Source: Agrobacterium larrymoorei
GTDB taxonomy: Bacteria; Pseudomonadota; Alphaproteobacteria; Rhizobiales; Rhizobiaceae
Assembly (NCBI RefSeq): GCF_013322225.1
Contig: NZ_JAAMFB010000027.1
Location: 248,001 to 312,000, forward strand
Direction: 5' to 3'
DNA: 64,000 nucleotides
A program made the position numbers and the translations under genes. This document shows, piece after piece, positions 44,713-53,830 of this stretch; within the stretch, counting starts at the first letter, position 1; each line of letters begins with the position of its first letter. Below the pieces are notes generated by a model that saw only the letters and a program-made list of their open reading frames with translations, was not told the origin of the DNA and searched no databases.

Positions 44713-45993
44713 ATGCTGAAATTGTTTTCGGGCGTTGGCGCCCTGATGTTCGCTTCCGTGGCCGGTCTGACCATCGCTCATGCTGAAACACGGACCATTA
44801 CTTTTCTTTTCACGGATGATGATCAGGGATATGTTCAGCGAATGGCTGAACTCAGCAAGGAATTCGAGGCAGCCAATCCCGGGGTTAAAATCAATTTTGT
44901 CTCGTCGGGTTACGACGCCGTTTCCAAGCAATTGCCCGTTCAACTTGCTGTAGGCGAAGGTCCAGACGTCGCCAAGATAACGGACTGGCAGCTCGCGCCC
45001 TATTTTCTTGATATGCGGCCGCTGATGAAAGACCCGGATGCTTTTGCCAAGCTTCACGGAACGAGCCTCGGACAGCTTCGCTTGCCCGGCGTCAATGATC
45101 CGAACTCTATAAACGGCTATATGGCTTCGCAGACGCTGAACCTGCCTTTCGTCAATAAAACGCTGTTCGAACAGGCGGGTGAACCTTTGCCTGGCCCGAC
45201 GGCAAAATTCGGTGAGATCGTCGAGGCTTCAGCCAGGGTTGCGAAAGCGACCGGCGTTCAAATTCCCTTCACAATGGACCGTTCCGGCCACAGGTTTTCC
45301 GGTGGTGCGTTTTCCTATGGTTCGACCTATGTAAAAGATGGAAAGTTCAACTTCCCTGACGATGCGGCCCAGAAGTACATCGCAGATGTTTATGCGTGGA
45401 CGCAGAACGGTAGCTTCCCCAAAGAAATGTGGGGCGCAGCTGGTGGTTCGCAATACAAGAACATGGGCGATGAGTTCGTCAACGGAAACGTCGTCACCTA
45501 TCTTGCCGGCAATTGGATGGTTAATCCCTTCCAGAACAAGATCGGCGACGCTTTTGACTGGACCGCGATCAATGCGCCATGCGGCGACGCAGGTTGTTAC
45601 GCGATGCCGGGCGGTACAGCTGTGGTGGGCTTCAAGCGCACGAAGCATCCAGAGGATGTGGCGCACTTCATCGAGTTTCTAGGATCGGAAAAAGTTCAGC
45701 GCGAAATCGCTGAAACCTACGTCGTTTTGACGGGCGCCGAAATCCAGAACCCGCAATACAAGCTGAAGAGCGAAAACGCCAAGGCTGCAATGCAGGTCTT
45801 TCTCGACAACAGGAAAAATGTGCCCGAAGCTGCGAGAGAGTTCGAGCACTCGAAGGGCGGTACGGCAATGTACCAGCAAATCGTCCAGCGCATGAGCCAG
45901 TTGATCGTTGGAGAATTGACCCTGGAGCAGACCTATAAGGTTCTGGCGGACGATGTTGCCAAGATCAATGAAGCTGTGGCTGTGAAGAAGTAG
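44713..45993 (+). CDS. Sugar ABC transporter periplasmic substrate-binding protein
   Basis: The binding protein of the glycan importer, 426 residues, read divergently from the rest of the operon. The Sec signal is LFSGVGALMFASVAGLTIAHA. Family 1 features include FLFTDDDQGYVQRMAELSKEF, GEGPDVAKITDWQL and GNWMVNPFQN. GGAGGA precedes the ATG at 44713; a frame from 44701 would start inside the operator. The cargo is probably an oligosaccharide from pectin or a related acidic glycan, judged from the GH28- and GH105-like genes. Confidence 0.93.
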   Translation: MLKLFSGVGALMFASVAGLTIAHAETRTITFLFTDDDQGYVQRMAELSKEFEAANPGVKINFVSSGYDAVSKQLPVQLAVGEGPDVAKITDWQLAPYFLDMRPLMKDPDAFAKLHGTSLGQLRLPGVNDPNSINGYMASQTLNLPFVNKTLFEQAGEPLPGPTAKFGEIVEASARVAKATGVQIPFTMDRSGHRFSGGAFSYGSTYVKDGKFNFPDDAAQKYIADVYAWTQNGSFPKEMWGAAGGSQYKNMGDEFVNGNVVTYLAGNWMVNPFQNKIGDAFDWTAINAPCGDAGCYAMPGGTAVVGFKRTKHPEDVAHFIEFLGSEKVQREIAETYVVLTGAEIQNPQYKLKSENAKAAMQVFLDNRKNVPEAAREFEHSKGGTAMYQQIVQRMSQLIVGELTLEQTYKVLADDVAKINEAVAVKK

Positions 45994-46009
45994 TTCTCGC
46001 TTCGCTATG

Positions 46010-46066
46010 GGGTTGGTCATGCTTCTGGTATCGGGAGTGGCCAACCCTCCCTCGATTTTGTCCTTC
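46010..46066 (+). terminator. Probable terminator after the binding-protein gene
   Basis: GGGTTGG pairs with CCAACCC, extended by TCA/TGG pairs, with a loop of about 20 nt, then TCCCTCGATTTTGTCC. It stands 17 bp after the stop. Confidence 0.45.
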
Positions 46067-46168
46067 AAAAAACAAAACATAAAAAGTGTAGATCCGCACT
46101 GTGAGCAGGGGGCGGCGCAACTGTCTCCCGCCATGCGCGCATGCGCTTTAAAATGACGGGAATTTATC

Positions 46169-48145
46169 ATGACCCATTTCAACGCTTCCTCTCGTTTGTT
46201 CATCAGGGTCGTCTTGCTCGGCTCCGCTGCGCTTTCGATTGCGATTCCTCAACTTCATGCATCCGAACCATATGCGCCTCATGGTGTCGGTTATTCCGTC
46301 GATGTGCCTGCGCCCAAAGTTCGTTTCCCGCTTCCTGTTGTAGAGAACTACCGGAACCAGACGGGCAAGAATGCCAAGGGAGAAAATGTCCGCGCCTATG
46401 ACGCTCGGGATAATCCTGTCATTCAAATCCTGTCCGGCTTCAATCGCATCTGGACAGTTGGTGACGAGGTATGGGCCAATGGGGGCGCCAATGGCGATGG
46501 GCCGACGAATTTTGATCACGTAAAGATCGTTGACCCGCAGATATGGCGTGAAAACATGCGTTATGTTCTGTCAGTAACGGGGCCTAACCGCACGAAGGAG
46601 GCTGCTTTTCAAGCCTACCTGAATGATCGCCGTTCGCAGGGATACAGCGTTATTGACGGGATGGGACCGCTTGCGCCGTGGTATCGGCAAGGTGCTGGTG
46701 CAACGACAACGATTAACCACACCCTTGCGGATTTCGATCCAAACGCAGTCATCGAGCGAAAGGAGGACGACAAGGGAACCGAAGCGGGGTCACCGGATTC
46801 GGAACTCAAGAATTTCGTGGCTTTCATGAAGATCATGCGCGGACCCGAAGGTACGACATCACCCTCGAAGTATTTTTATTCCTCGCCCCGACCCTGGCGC
46901 ATAAACGATCAGGGCGAGGTTATCGAAACCGGCAAGGAAACCATCGCAGACAAGACTTTCGAAACCTATGAATCTAATCCCGGCGTCATCGTTCCGGCTC
47001 TGAAATACGTCCGTGAAACGCGTGGCCGACAAAAGGATGGCGGATTTCCCAGCGGCCACACCAATGCGGCCTATCTGGCCGCCATCGCCTACGCCTATGC
47101 GGTTCCGGAACGCTTTTCTGAACTGCTGACGAGTGCGTCAGAGCTTGGTGAGAGCCGCATCGTTGCCGGTATGCATTCCCCGCTTGACGTCATCGGTGGT
47201 CGTATCAGCGCAACTGCCATGGCAGCGTCGATCCTGAGCGACCGCAAGAACCAGGATGCTAAAAAGGCAGCCTATGTCGAGCTTCAGGACTACTTCACAA
47301 AGCGATTGCCGCAGGGGCAGACACTGCAGGAATTTGCGCATGGCGAGGACAAGGACGTTGATCGTTTCGCGGATGACGCTGCCAACAAAGCAAATTACCG
47401 AAAGCGAATGACTTATTCATTTGCCCGTAAATCCATCAGCGATGCGCCGATGGTCGTACCGGTCGGCGCCGAGGTTCTGCTCGAAACCAGGCTGCCTTAC
47501 CTCGATGCAGCACAGCGACGCGCTGTACTGTTTTCCACGGGCATCCAGTCCGGTTACCCACTTCTCGATGACAGCAATGGCTGGGGGCGGATCAACCTTG
47601 TGGCAGCCGCTGCGGGATATGCTTCGTTCGACGGCGATGTCGCGGTGACGATGGATGCTTCGGCTGGCGGGTTTAGTGTGGCTGATCGCTGGACGAACGA
47701 TATTTCCGGGGCCGGCCGGCTGGCGAAATCCGGAACGGGCGCGCTCACTTTGAGCGGTAGCAATAGCTACAGCGGCGGCACACTCCTAACGCAAGGCAAC
47801 TTGAAGGCTGCCAGCTCGAAAGCGCTGGGGACAGGCGATGTGCTGGTCTCCGGAGGCGTGCTGGATATTGAGGCCTCTGGCGGCTTGTTACTCAATGGTA
47901 GTTTTCGCCAATCTGGCGGTGAGCTTGCGATAAGACCTGAAGTCGGCGGGGTTCAGGTGGGCAAGGATGTGACGTTGGAAGGCGGTGTCCTAAGGCTTGT
48001 TTTTGAGACAGCACCTGTCGAGGGCAGTCGGTTTGATATTGTATCAGGCAGTTCCCTGACTGGTGAGTTCTCCAGAATAGATGCGGGGAGCGTGAAGGTG
48101 AAACCTCTTTACACAGGCACGACTCTCACAGTTGTTGTTCAATAA
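46169..48145 (+). CDS. Exported PAP2-family acid phosphatase with autotransporter-type repeat tail
   Basis: A secreted protein of 658 residues with signal peptide (VVLLGSAALSIAIPQLHA). The PAP2 (class A acid phosphatase) triad of motifs is complete: KYFYSSPRP (Lys234, Arg241), PSGH (294-297) and ESRIVAGMHSPLD (Arg330, His336, Asp340), so it should hydrolyse phosphomonoesters. From about residue 505 it carries beta-strand repeats of autotransporter passengers (LAKSGTGALTLSGSNSYSGG, then GTGDVLVSGGVLDIEA). No C-terminal beta-barrel follows; it ends in a beta-rich segment TTLTVVVQ. It has no operon partner. Confidence 0.88.
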   Translation: MTHFNASSRLFIRVVLLGSAALSIAIPQLHASEPYAPHGVGYSVDVPAPKVRFPLPVVENYRNQTGKNAKGENVRAYDARDNPVIQILSGFNRIWTVGDEVWANGGANGDGPTNFDHVKIVDPQIWRENMRYVLSVTGPNRTKEAAFQAYLNDRRSQGYSVIDGMGPLAPWYRQGAGATTTINHTLADFDPNAVIERKEDDKGTEAGSPDSELKNFVAFMKIMRGPEGTTSPSKYFYSSPRPWRINDQGEVIETGKETIADKTFETYESNPGVIVPALKYVRETRGRQKDGGFPSGHTNAAYLAAIAYAYAVPERFSELLTSASELGESRIVAGMHSPLDVIGGRISATAMAASILSDRKNQDAKKAAYVELQDYFTKRLPQGQTLQEFAHGEDKDVDRFADDAANKANYRKRMTYSFARKSISDAPMVVPVGAEVLLETRLPYLDAAQRRAVLFSTGIQSGYPLLDDSNGWGRINLVAAAAGYASFDGDVAVTMDASAGGFSVADRWTNDISGAGRLAKSGTGALTLSGSNSYSGGTLLTQGNLKAASSKALGTGDVLVSGGVLDIEASGGLLLNGSFRQSGGELAIRPEVGGVQVGKDVTLEGGVLRLVFETAPVEGSRFDIVSGSSLTGEFSRIDAGSVKVKPLYTGTTLTVVVQ

Positions 48146-48163
48146 TCTAAAAAATGCTCGCAG

Positions 48164-48195
48164 AAGCACGGCGCGACAGCAATCGCGCCGTGCTT
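48164..48195 (+). terminator. Strong hairpin after the PAP2 gene
   Basis: AAGCACGGCGCG pairs perfectly with CGCGCCGTGCTT over an 8-nt loop, 18 bp after the stop. No long T-run follows (GCGCTTGTTG), so termination may be factor-aided. Confidence 0.6.
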
Positions 48196-48206
48196 GCGCT
48201 TGTTGT

Positions 48207-48228
48207 GTCCGTGAAAAATTTCACGGAC
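48207..48228. promoter_or_regulatory. Perfect 22-bp palindrome, candidate operator
   Basis: Arms GTCCGTGAAA and TTTCACGGAC surround AA. A diverged half-copy (TTCATGGAAAATTTGG) lies near 48387-48403, just before the -35 box at 48412. This suggests a regulator acting on the peptide-transporter promoter; a second terminator for the PAP2 gene is the alternative. Confidence 0.45.
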
Positions 48229-48411
48229 GGAAAAATGCAACTCAAGTTATTCATTCTGCAACATATTATAAGTTTTAAAATCTGTTGTGATGACCGTGTA
48301 ATGGCATCACATCTTCACTTGTGAATAACGCCTTTACGGACAATTCGAGACAGTTTCCGAACGCGGTAACTCGCTGCGTTTGTCGTGTTCATGGAAAATT
48401 TGGCGCAACAA

Positions 48412-48440
48412 TTGACTTGTAATACGAGTCATCATATGAA
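48412..48440 (+). promoter_or_regulatory. Sigma-70-like promoter of the peptide-transporter operon
   Basis: TTGACT at 48412-48417 and TATGAA at 48435-48440 with 17-bp spacing. Predicted start near 48447. Confidence 0.55.
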
Positions 48441-48654
48441 TTCTTCACCATAAGTTTGGAGGGGGACTTGATATCGCGGTCGGATAGCCGTGTTTCGGGT
48501 CTTCCTCAAATTCATGTTTCGCAAAAGCGAGCCAGATCTCGAACAGCAACGACGGTATCGGTCCGGCGGTTAATCCCGCTGTGGAGCGAACATGTTTGGA
48601 ATTTAGTCTTGAGTGCCTCGCATTGGGTACTCAGTCTTCAGAGAAATATCTGGG

Positions 48655-48693
48655 TTGGTCGAATTTGGAAGTATTTCCAAATCACCAGACCAA
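48655..48693 (+). other. Leader hairpin before the peptide-binding-protein gene
   Basis: An outer stem TTGGTC/GACCAA and inner stem ATTTGGAA/TTCCAAAT with tetraloop GTAT, ending 18 nt before GGGAGGAG. It may tune translation or stability. Confidence 0.5.
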
Positions 48694-48723
48694 GAGCGGC
48701 AAATTCACTTGGGAGGAGTGTCA

Positions 48724-50226
48724 ATGAAATCGATATCTTTAATTGCGGGCGCTTTGGCTATGCTGGGATCGACAAGTCATGTAGCTGCGCAGAACACATC
48801 CGAAATTCGGATCGTCCTGCCAGAGCAACCCGCAAACCTTGAGCCTTGCGGAACCATCATCACCAATGTCGGGCAGATTTTGAGCCGCAATGTGGTAGAG
48901 CCGTTGACCGTCATCGATGCCGCAACGGGTCAGCCGACGCCTGTGCTTGCAACCGAATGGACACAGAAAGATCCGAATACCTGGCAGCTGAAAATCCGTG
49001 AAGGCGTGAAGTTTCAGGATGGTGAAGCGTTGAACGCCGAGGCTGTGAAATACTCCATCGAACGCATGACGGGCGGCAAGGTCACATGCAGCAACATCGC
49101 CAAGTTCGGTAGCGCGAAGCTGACCGTTTCTGTGGTTGATGATCACACGGTAGAGATCAAATCCGATACCCCGCAGCCGATCTTACCGACACTCTTGAGC
49201 GTCGTGATGGTTGTCTCTCCAAAAACGCCTGCTGATAAGGCGGTCAATGATCCTGTCGGTACCGGTCCTTTCAAGTTGAACACCTTCAACCAGCAGACAG
49301 TCGTTCTGGACGCTTTCGACGGATATTGGGGCGACAAGCCAGCCTTCACCAAAGCCACCTATGTCTGGCGTCCAGAATCCTCGATCCGTGCAGCGATGGT
49401 CGAAACGGGCGAGGCCGATCTGACGCCGTCCATTGCCATCCAGGATGCTACCAATCAGGACACCGATTTTGCCTATTTGAATTCGGAAACTACAGCTATC
49501 CGTATCGATACGGGCTTTGCGCCACTGGATGATGTTCGCGTTCGCAAGGCGCTCAATCTTGCCATCGATTGGGATGGTTTGGCCCAACTCTTTGGGGATG
49601 ACATCAAGCGTGCGTCGCAGATGGTGGTCACGGGTATCAACGGGCACGACGATCAACTTGCGCCGTGGTCTTACGATGCCGAGCAAGCGAAGGTACTCGT
49701 TGAAGAAGCAAAGGCTGCGGGCGTGCGGGTCGATACGGAAATCGAGATGATCGGTCGTAACGGCATCTATCCGAACGGCTCCGAGGCAATGGAGGCCATG
49801 ACTGCCATGTGGCAGGAAGCAGGTCTCAACGTAAAGCTGACCATGCTCGATGTGAACGACTGGCTCCGTTACCTGCAAAAGCCATTTCCGGAAGGCCGTG
49901 GTCCGAACATGCTGCAGATGATGCATGACAACAATAAGGGCGACGCCGCTTTCACGATCCCGATTTTCTACACCTCCGCGGGTAGCTATTCGACAGTGAA
50001 CGATCCTGCGCTCGACAAGGAAATCGCAGACGCTCTTGCAGCGACTGGCGAAGACCGCACGGCGAAATTCAAGGCGATTTTCGGTAAGGCTCGCAACGAA
50101 AAAGTTCTGGATATCCCGATGTTCCACATGATCGGCTACACCCGTGTCGGCCCGCGTCTCGACTGGAAGCCGGACATCACAACAAATAGCGAGATTCCGC
50201 TCGCCAATATCAGCCTGAAGAACTGA
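48724..50226 (+). CDS. Peptide/nickel-type ABC transporter substrate-binding protein (DppA-like)
   Basis: A family 5 solute-binding protein of 500 residues with signal peptide (SISLIAGALAMLGSTSHVAAQ). Class landmarks are EPLTVIDAATGQPTPVLATEWTQKDPNTWQLKIREGVKFQDG, NDPVGTGPFKL, DGYWGDKP and VRKALNLAIDWDGL. The ATG at 48724 follows GGGAGGAG; upstream in-frame codons are ignored. Ligand could be a peptide, opine, glycoside or similar; the family is broad. A 9-bp hairpin follows the stop, which often keeps binding-protein mRNA more abundant than that of the permeases. Confidence 0.94.
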   Translation: MKSISLIAGALAMLGSTSHVAAQNTSEIRIVLPEQPANLEPCGTIITNVGQILSRNVVEPLTVIDAATGQPTPVLATEWTQKDPNTWQLKIREGVKFQDGEALNAEAVKYSIERMTGGKVTCSNIAKFGSAKLTVSVVDDHTVEIKSDTPQPILPTLLSVVMVVSPKTPADKAVNDPVGTGPFKLNTFNQQTVVLDAFDGYWGDKPAFTKATYVWRPESSIRAAMVETGEADLTPSIAIQDATNQDTDFAYLNSETTAIRIDTGFAPLDDVRVRKALNLAIDWDGLAQLFGDDIKRASQMVVTGINGHDDQLAPWSYDAEQAKVLVEEAKAAGVRVDTEIEMIGRNGIYPNGSEAMEAMTAMWQEAGLNVKLTMLDVNDWLRYLQKPFPEGRGPNMLQMMHDNNKGDAAFTIPIFYTSAGSYSTVNDPALDKEIADALAATGEDRTAKFKAIFGKARNEKVLDIPMFHMIGYTRVGPRLDWKPDITTNSEIPLANISLKN

Positions 50227-50245
50227 CGTTTCATTTCAGGAAGCT

Positions 50246-50276
50246 GCAGGTGCCGGGGCTTTGTCCAGGCACCTGC
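50246..50276 (+). other. Intercistronic hairpin after the binding-protein gene
   Basis: GCAGGTGCC pairs with GGCACCTGC over a 13-nt loop between the binding protein and first permease gene. No T-run; probably an mRNA 3'-end stabiliser. Confidence 0.55.
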
Positions 50277-50302
50277 CTGCCACTCAAGACCAGAGGTTCT
50301 GC

Positions 50303-51220
50303 ATGATGTTCGGCTATATCGGCCGGCGGGCCTATCACAGTATCATTTCGGTGCTAGGCCTGCTGACGCTCGTCTTCTTTCTCACGCGCATGACGGGCGA
50401 TCCGTCGGCGCTCTATCTGCCTCTCGACTCCAGCCTCGAAGCCCGTCAGGATTTTGCGCGGCTGAATGGTTTGGATCAGCCGATCTATGTGCAGTTTGTC
50501 CAATATCTGCAAAGCCTCATGTCGCTGGATTTCGGCCAGTCGCTACGCCAGAATCGCTCCGCAATCGAGGTTGCACTGGAGGCATTTCCGGCAACGCTGA
50601 AGCTCGCGTTCGTCGCTATGTCGCTTGCGATTACGCTTGCGATCATCGTCGGCGCGCTGGCTGCTGCCCGTCCCGGCAGTCTGTTCGATCGTATCGCAGG
50701 CGTCGTTTCGCTTGCAGGCGCAAGTACGCCGGATTTCTGGATTGCAATCGTCGGCATTCTCGTTTTTGCCGTGGGCTTCGGAATGCTGCCAACATCGGGA
50801 ACCGGGACTGCGCTGCATTGGATCATGCCGATAACCGTCCTGATGCTACGCCCTTTCGGATTGCTGGTGCAGGTGGTACGTGGCACGATGATTTCGGCGC
50901 TCGCCTCACCCTATATCAAGACCGCTCATGCCAAGGGTATGAAGCGGCGCAAGATCATCTTCGGTCATGCGTTGCGCAACTCACTCCTGCCAGTCATCAC
51001 GGTCGCGGGCGATCTGATGACGGGTCTTATCAACGGTGCCGTAGTGGTTGAAACCATCTTTGGCTGGCCGGGCATCGGTAAACTGATGATCGACAGTATC
51101 ATCCAGCGAGACTTTGCCGTGGTGCAATCCACCATCCTCGTAACGGCAATCGCCATTTTCATCGTCAACATCGCAATCGACCTGCTCTACGTAGCGCTCG
51201 ATCCGCGTATCCGGTATTGA
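50303..51220 (+). CDS. Peptide-type ABC transporter permease (DppB-like)
   Basis: An inner-membrane permease of 306 residues with six helices. FGYIGRRAYHSIISVLGLLTLVFFLTRMTGDP is the usual DppB opening, YIKTAHAKGMKRRKIIFGHALRNSLLPVIT the EAA loop, and GAVVVETIFGWPGIGKLM the last conserved segment. The ATG at 50303 (or 50306) follows AGAGGT; the frame from 50261 has no support. Confidence 0.95.
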   Translation: MMFGYIGRRAYHSIISVLGLLTLVFFLTRMTGDPSALYLPLDSSLEARQDFARLNGLDQPIYVQFVQYLQSLMSLDFGQSLRQNRSAIEVALEAFPATLKLAFVAMSLAITLAIIVGALAAARPGSLFDRIAGVVSLAGASTPDFWIAIVGILVFAVGFGMLPTSGTGTALHWIMPITVLMLRPFGLLVQVVRGTMISALASPYIKTAHAKGMKRRKIIFGHALRNSLLPVITVAGDLMTGLINGAVVVETIFGWPGIGKLMIDSIIQRDFAVVQSTILVTAIAIFIVNIAIDLLYVALDPRIRY

Positions 51221-51230
51221 GGAGATGACA

Positions 51231-52148
51231 ATGGCCGTCGTAACATCGCCATCCGTAAAATCTCCCGGCAACGTCAAACAGTTGTTGATCTATCTCACCC
51301 GCGACAAGCTTGCGCTTTGTGCGGCGATCTTCCTGCTTATCCTCATCGGCTGTGTGCTTCTCGGGCCGTTGCTGGTGGGAGATCTGGCGGGAAAGCTCGG
51401 TCTTCGACAGCGCAATCTGGCACCATTCTCGTTTGACAACGGGTTTATCTATTTCCTCGGGGCCGACACCTTGGGTCGTCCCATTCTGGCTCGTTTGATA
51501 GTTGGCGCGCAGACTACGCTTGGCATCGCTGCGGCAGCCGTCTGCACGTCCATGATCGTCGGCGGAACGCTGGGTTTGGTGGCGGGATATTCCGAGCGCT
51601 GGTATAGCCATGCGATCCTGCGCTTTGCAGACATTATCATGAGCTTTCCGTCACTGCTTCTGGCGCTGATCGTGCTCTACACGCTTGGTCCCAGCGTCAT
51701 GAATCTCGTGATCGTTCTCGCAATCACGCGCCTGCCGGTGTTCATCCGTACTGCACGTGCAGAAGTGCTGGAACTGCGCGAACGCATGTTCGTCAGCGCC
51801 GCTCTTTCCATGGGAGCGAGCACGGGGCGTATTCTGTTCAAGCACATCGCACCGCTCGTTGTCCCGACGCTCGTTACCATTGCAGCCATCGATTTCGCGA
51901 CGGTCATTCTGGCGGAGTCTGCGCTCAGCTTCCTTGGTCTCGGCATCCAGCCCCCGGACTTTACGTGGGGGGCAATGGTCGCCAATGGCAGAGGCTACCT
52001 CGCATCCGCATGGTGGATCGCGTTCTGGCCGGGCTTGGCGATCCTCCTCACCACCCTGTCGCTTAATATCATTGCGAGCTGGGCGCGAACGGTTGCCGAT
52101 CCGTTGCAGCGCTGGCGTTTGCAGTCTCTCAGAAAGGCGGCTCGATGA
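51231..52148 (+). CDS. Peptide-type ABC transporter permease (DppC-like)
   Basis: Partner permease of 305 residues. Landmarks are FLGADTLGRPILARLIVGAQTTLGIAAAAV, the EAA loop FVSAALSMGASTGRILFKHIAPLVVPTLV and ILAESALSFLGLGIQPPDFTWGAMV. The ATG at 51231 has GAGGAG six nt before it, whereas the ATG at 51225 would sit directly on that site. It overlaps the ATPase gene by four bases. Confidence 0.95.
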   Translation: MAVVTSPSVKSPGNVKQLLIYLTRDKLALCAAIFLLILIGCVLLGPLLVGDLAGKLGLRQRNLAPFSFDNGFIYFLGADTLGRPILARLIVGAQTTLGIAAAAVCTSMIVGGTLGLVAGYSERWYSHAILRFADIIMSFPSLLLALIVLYTLGPSVMNLVIVLAITRLPVFIRTARAEVLELRERMFVSAALSMGASTGRILFKHIAPLVVPTLVTIAAIDFATVILAESALSFLGLGIQPPDFTWGAMVANGRGYLASAWWIAFWPGLAILLTTLSLNIIASWARTVADPLQRWRLQSLRKAAR

Positions 52149-53779
52149 CCCAGTCGAACACTCCTATCCTGTCGATCAATAACCTGACAGTGGACTTTCT
52201 GTCCGAAGGCGATCCTGTGCGTGCGGTGGACAATGTCTCCTTCAACGTTTGCCCCGGTGAAACGCTGGTTATTCTGGGCGAAAGCGGTTCCGGCAAAAGC
52301 GTCAGCACCGGCACGGTGATGAGCCTGATCGATTGCCCGCCAGGCGATATTGTTTCCGGTTCACTCGTCTTCGATGGCTCGGATCTTCTCGGGCTGGATG
52401 CCGAGCGCCGACGCGAGCTGAACGGTCGGCGCATTGCGATGATCTTTCAGGACCCGCTTGCCTATCTAAACCCCGTGTACACAGTCGGGCGGCAGATCGC
52501 CGAGGTGTTCGAAAGTCACGGCGATACCACCGATGGGCCGGTCAAGGACAAGGTCATCAAGCTTTTGGAGCGCGTGGGCATTCCCGAAGCTGCAAGCCGC
52601 GTCGACTATTACCCGCATCAGTTCTCTGGCGGACAGCGCCAGCGCGTTATGATCGCCATGGCGATTGCCTTGAAGCCCGATATCCTGATTGCGGATGAAC
52701 CGACGACGGCGCTCGACGTCAGTGTGCAGGCGCAAATCCTTGAGCTTCTCAGCGACTTGCAGCGGGAAACCGGCATGGCGCTGATCATGATCACCCACGA
52801 TCTGGAAGTGGCTGCGGCCATGGCAGACCGGATCATCGTCATGAACGGTGGCAAGGTTGTTGAGAGCGGCAACGCGCAGGAGGTGTTTACAAATCCGGCG
52901 CATGCCTACACACGCAAACTGATGTCTGCCGTACCTCATGCTGGAGCTGAAGGAAAGCGGGTGCGAGATCCGGTTACCAGCGAGATTTTGCTGAAGGTGG
53001 AGAACCTTTCCAAGCATTATTCACTAGGGTCTGGACCTTTTGCCGCAAAACAGGAATTCCGCGCTGTCGATGATGTCAGTTTTGATGTTCGCCGCGGGGA
53101 GACCGTCGGTATCGTGGGCGAGTCGGGCTCTGGAAAGTCCAGTATTGCCAGAATGCTGTTGAGGCTCAACGAACCGACTTTGGGACGTGCGCTGTTTGCG
53201 GGCGATGATATCTTCAAGCTCGAAGGCAAAGGGCTGAATGGGTTTCGCCGCCGAGTGCAAATGGTGTTTCAAGACCCGTTCGGCTCCATGAATCCGCGCA
53301 TGAATGTTCGCCAGATCGTTTCCGAACCCTGGGATATCCATAAGGATATATTGCCCAAAGCGAAGTGGAATGACCGTGTTGTCGAGCTTCTCGAAATGGT
53401 TGGGCTCAAGGCTGAGCATGCGGAGCGCCATCCGCACCAGTTTTCCGGCGGTCAGCGTCAGCGTATTGCCATCGCGCGGGCACTGGCGAGCGAACCGGAA
53501 CTGATCGTCTGCGACGAGGCTGTGTCCGCACTGGATGTTTCGATCCAGATGCAGGTGATAGCGCTTTTGGCTGAGCTTCGCCGTTCACTAGGGCTCTCCT
53601 ACATCTTCATCACCCATGATCTGCCAATCGTCCGGGAGTTCGCAGACCGTATTCTGGTCATGCAGCGCGGCAAGGTGGTAGAAGAGAATGAGACGGAAAA
53701 GCTGTTCTCCGAACCGCAGCACGACTATACGCGCTCGCTGCTGAACGCCGTACCCCAGCCAAAGTGGATGGTTGCTTGA
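52145..53779 (+). CDS. Fused peptide-type ABC transporter ATPase (DppD-DppF)
   Basis: Two complete ATPase modules in one chain of 544 residues. Module 1 has Walker A GESGSGKS near residue 40, signature FSGGQRQR, Walker [14 protein letters not shown] and H-loop MITHDLEVA. Module 2 repeats the set from about residue 320 ([39 protein letters not shown]). In module 2 the usual DEP is DEA. Fused forms like this replace separate DppD and DppF in many rhizobial importers. It ends the operon at the terminator 53787. Confidence 0.96.
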   Translation: MTQSNTPILSINNLTVDFLSEGDPVRAVDNVSFNVCPGETLVILGESGSGKSVSTGTVMSLIDCPPGDIVSGSLVFDGSDLLGLDAERRRELNGRRIAMIFQDPLAYLNPVYTVGRQIAEVFESHGDTTDGPVKDKVIKLLERVGIPEAASRVDYYPHQFSGGQRQRVMIAMAIALKPDILIADEPTTALDVSVQAQILELLSDLQRETGMALIMITHDLEVAAAMADRIIVMNGGKVVESGNAQEVFTNPAHAYTRKLMSAVPHAGAEGKRVRDPVTSEILLKVENLSKHYSLGSGPFAAKQEFRAVDDVSFDVRRGETVGIVGESGSGKSSIARMLLRLNEPTLGRALFAGDDIFKLEGKGLNGFRRRVQMVFQDPFGSMNPRMNVRQIVSEPWDIHKDILPKAKWNDRVVELLEMVGLKAEHAERHPHQFSGGQRQRIAIARALASEPELIVCDEAVSALDVSIQMQVIALLAELRRSLGLSYIFITHDLPIVREFADRILVMQRGKVVEENETEKLFSEPQHDYTRSLLNAVPQPKWMVA

Positions 53780-53786
53780 TGGATTG

Positions 53787-53823
53787 GCCGAAGGCCCGCA
53801 ATTGGCCTTCGGCTTAATTTGTT
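53787..53823 (+). terminator. Rho-independent terminator of the peptide-transporter operon
   Basis: GCCGAAGGCC pairs perfectly with GGCCTTCGGC over 7 nt and runs into TTAATTTGTT. It separates this operon from the convergent pccA gene. Confidence 0.8.
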
Positions 53824-53830
53824 ACACCGG

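Larger units (their letters stand above)
48146..48723 (+). other. Long intergenic region and leader of the peptide-transporter operon
   Basis: These 578 bp hold no convincing gene. They contain, in order, a GC-rich 12-bp hairpin, a perfect 22-bp palindrome, a sigma-70-like promoter at 48412-48440, a purine-rich GGAGGGGG at 48457 and a stable hairpin at 48655-48693 just before the binding-protein ribosome site. An open frame from 48456 runs into the binding-protein gene and is judged unlikely. The inferred leader is about 275 nt, long for such an operon. Confidence 0.55.

Noticed and set aside
48456-48842. A 128-codon frame with a purine-rich GGAGGGGG near its start
   Set aside because: It overlaps the start of the peptide-binding-protein gene by about 120 bp in another frame, the product is Arg/Ser-rich and unlike any protein, and it lacks a second line of support. 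Kept only as part of the leader description.
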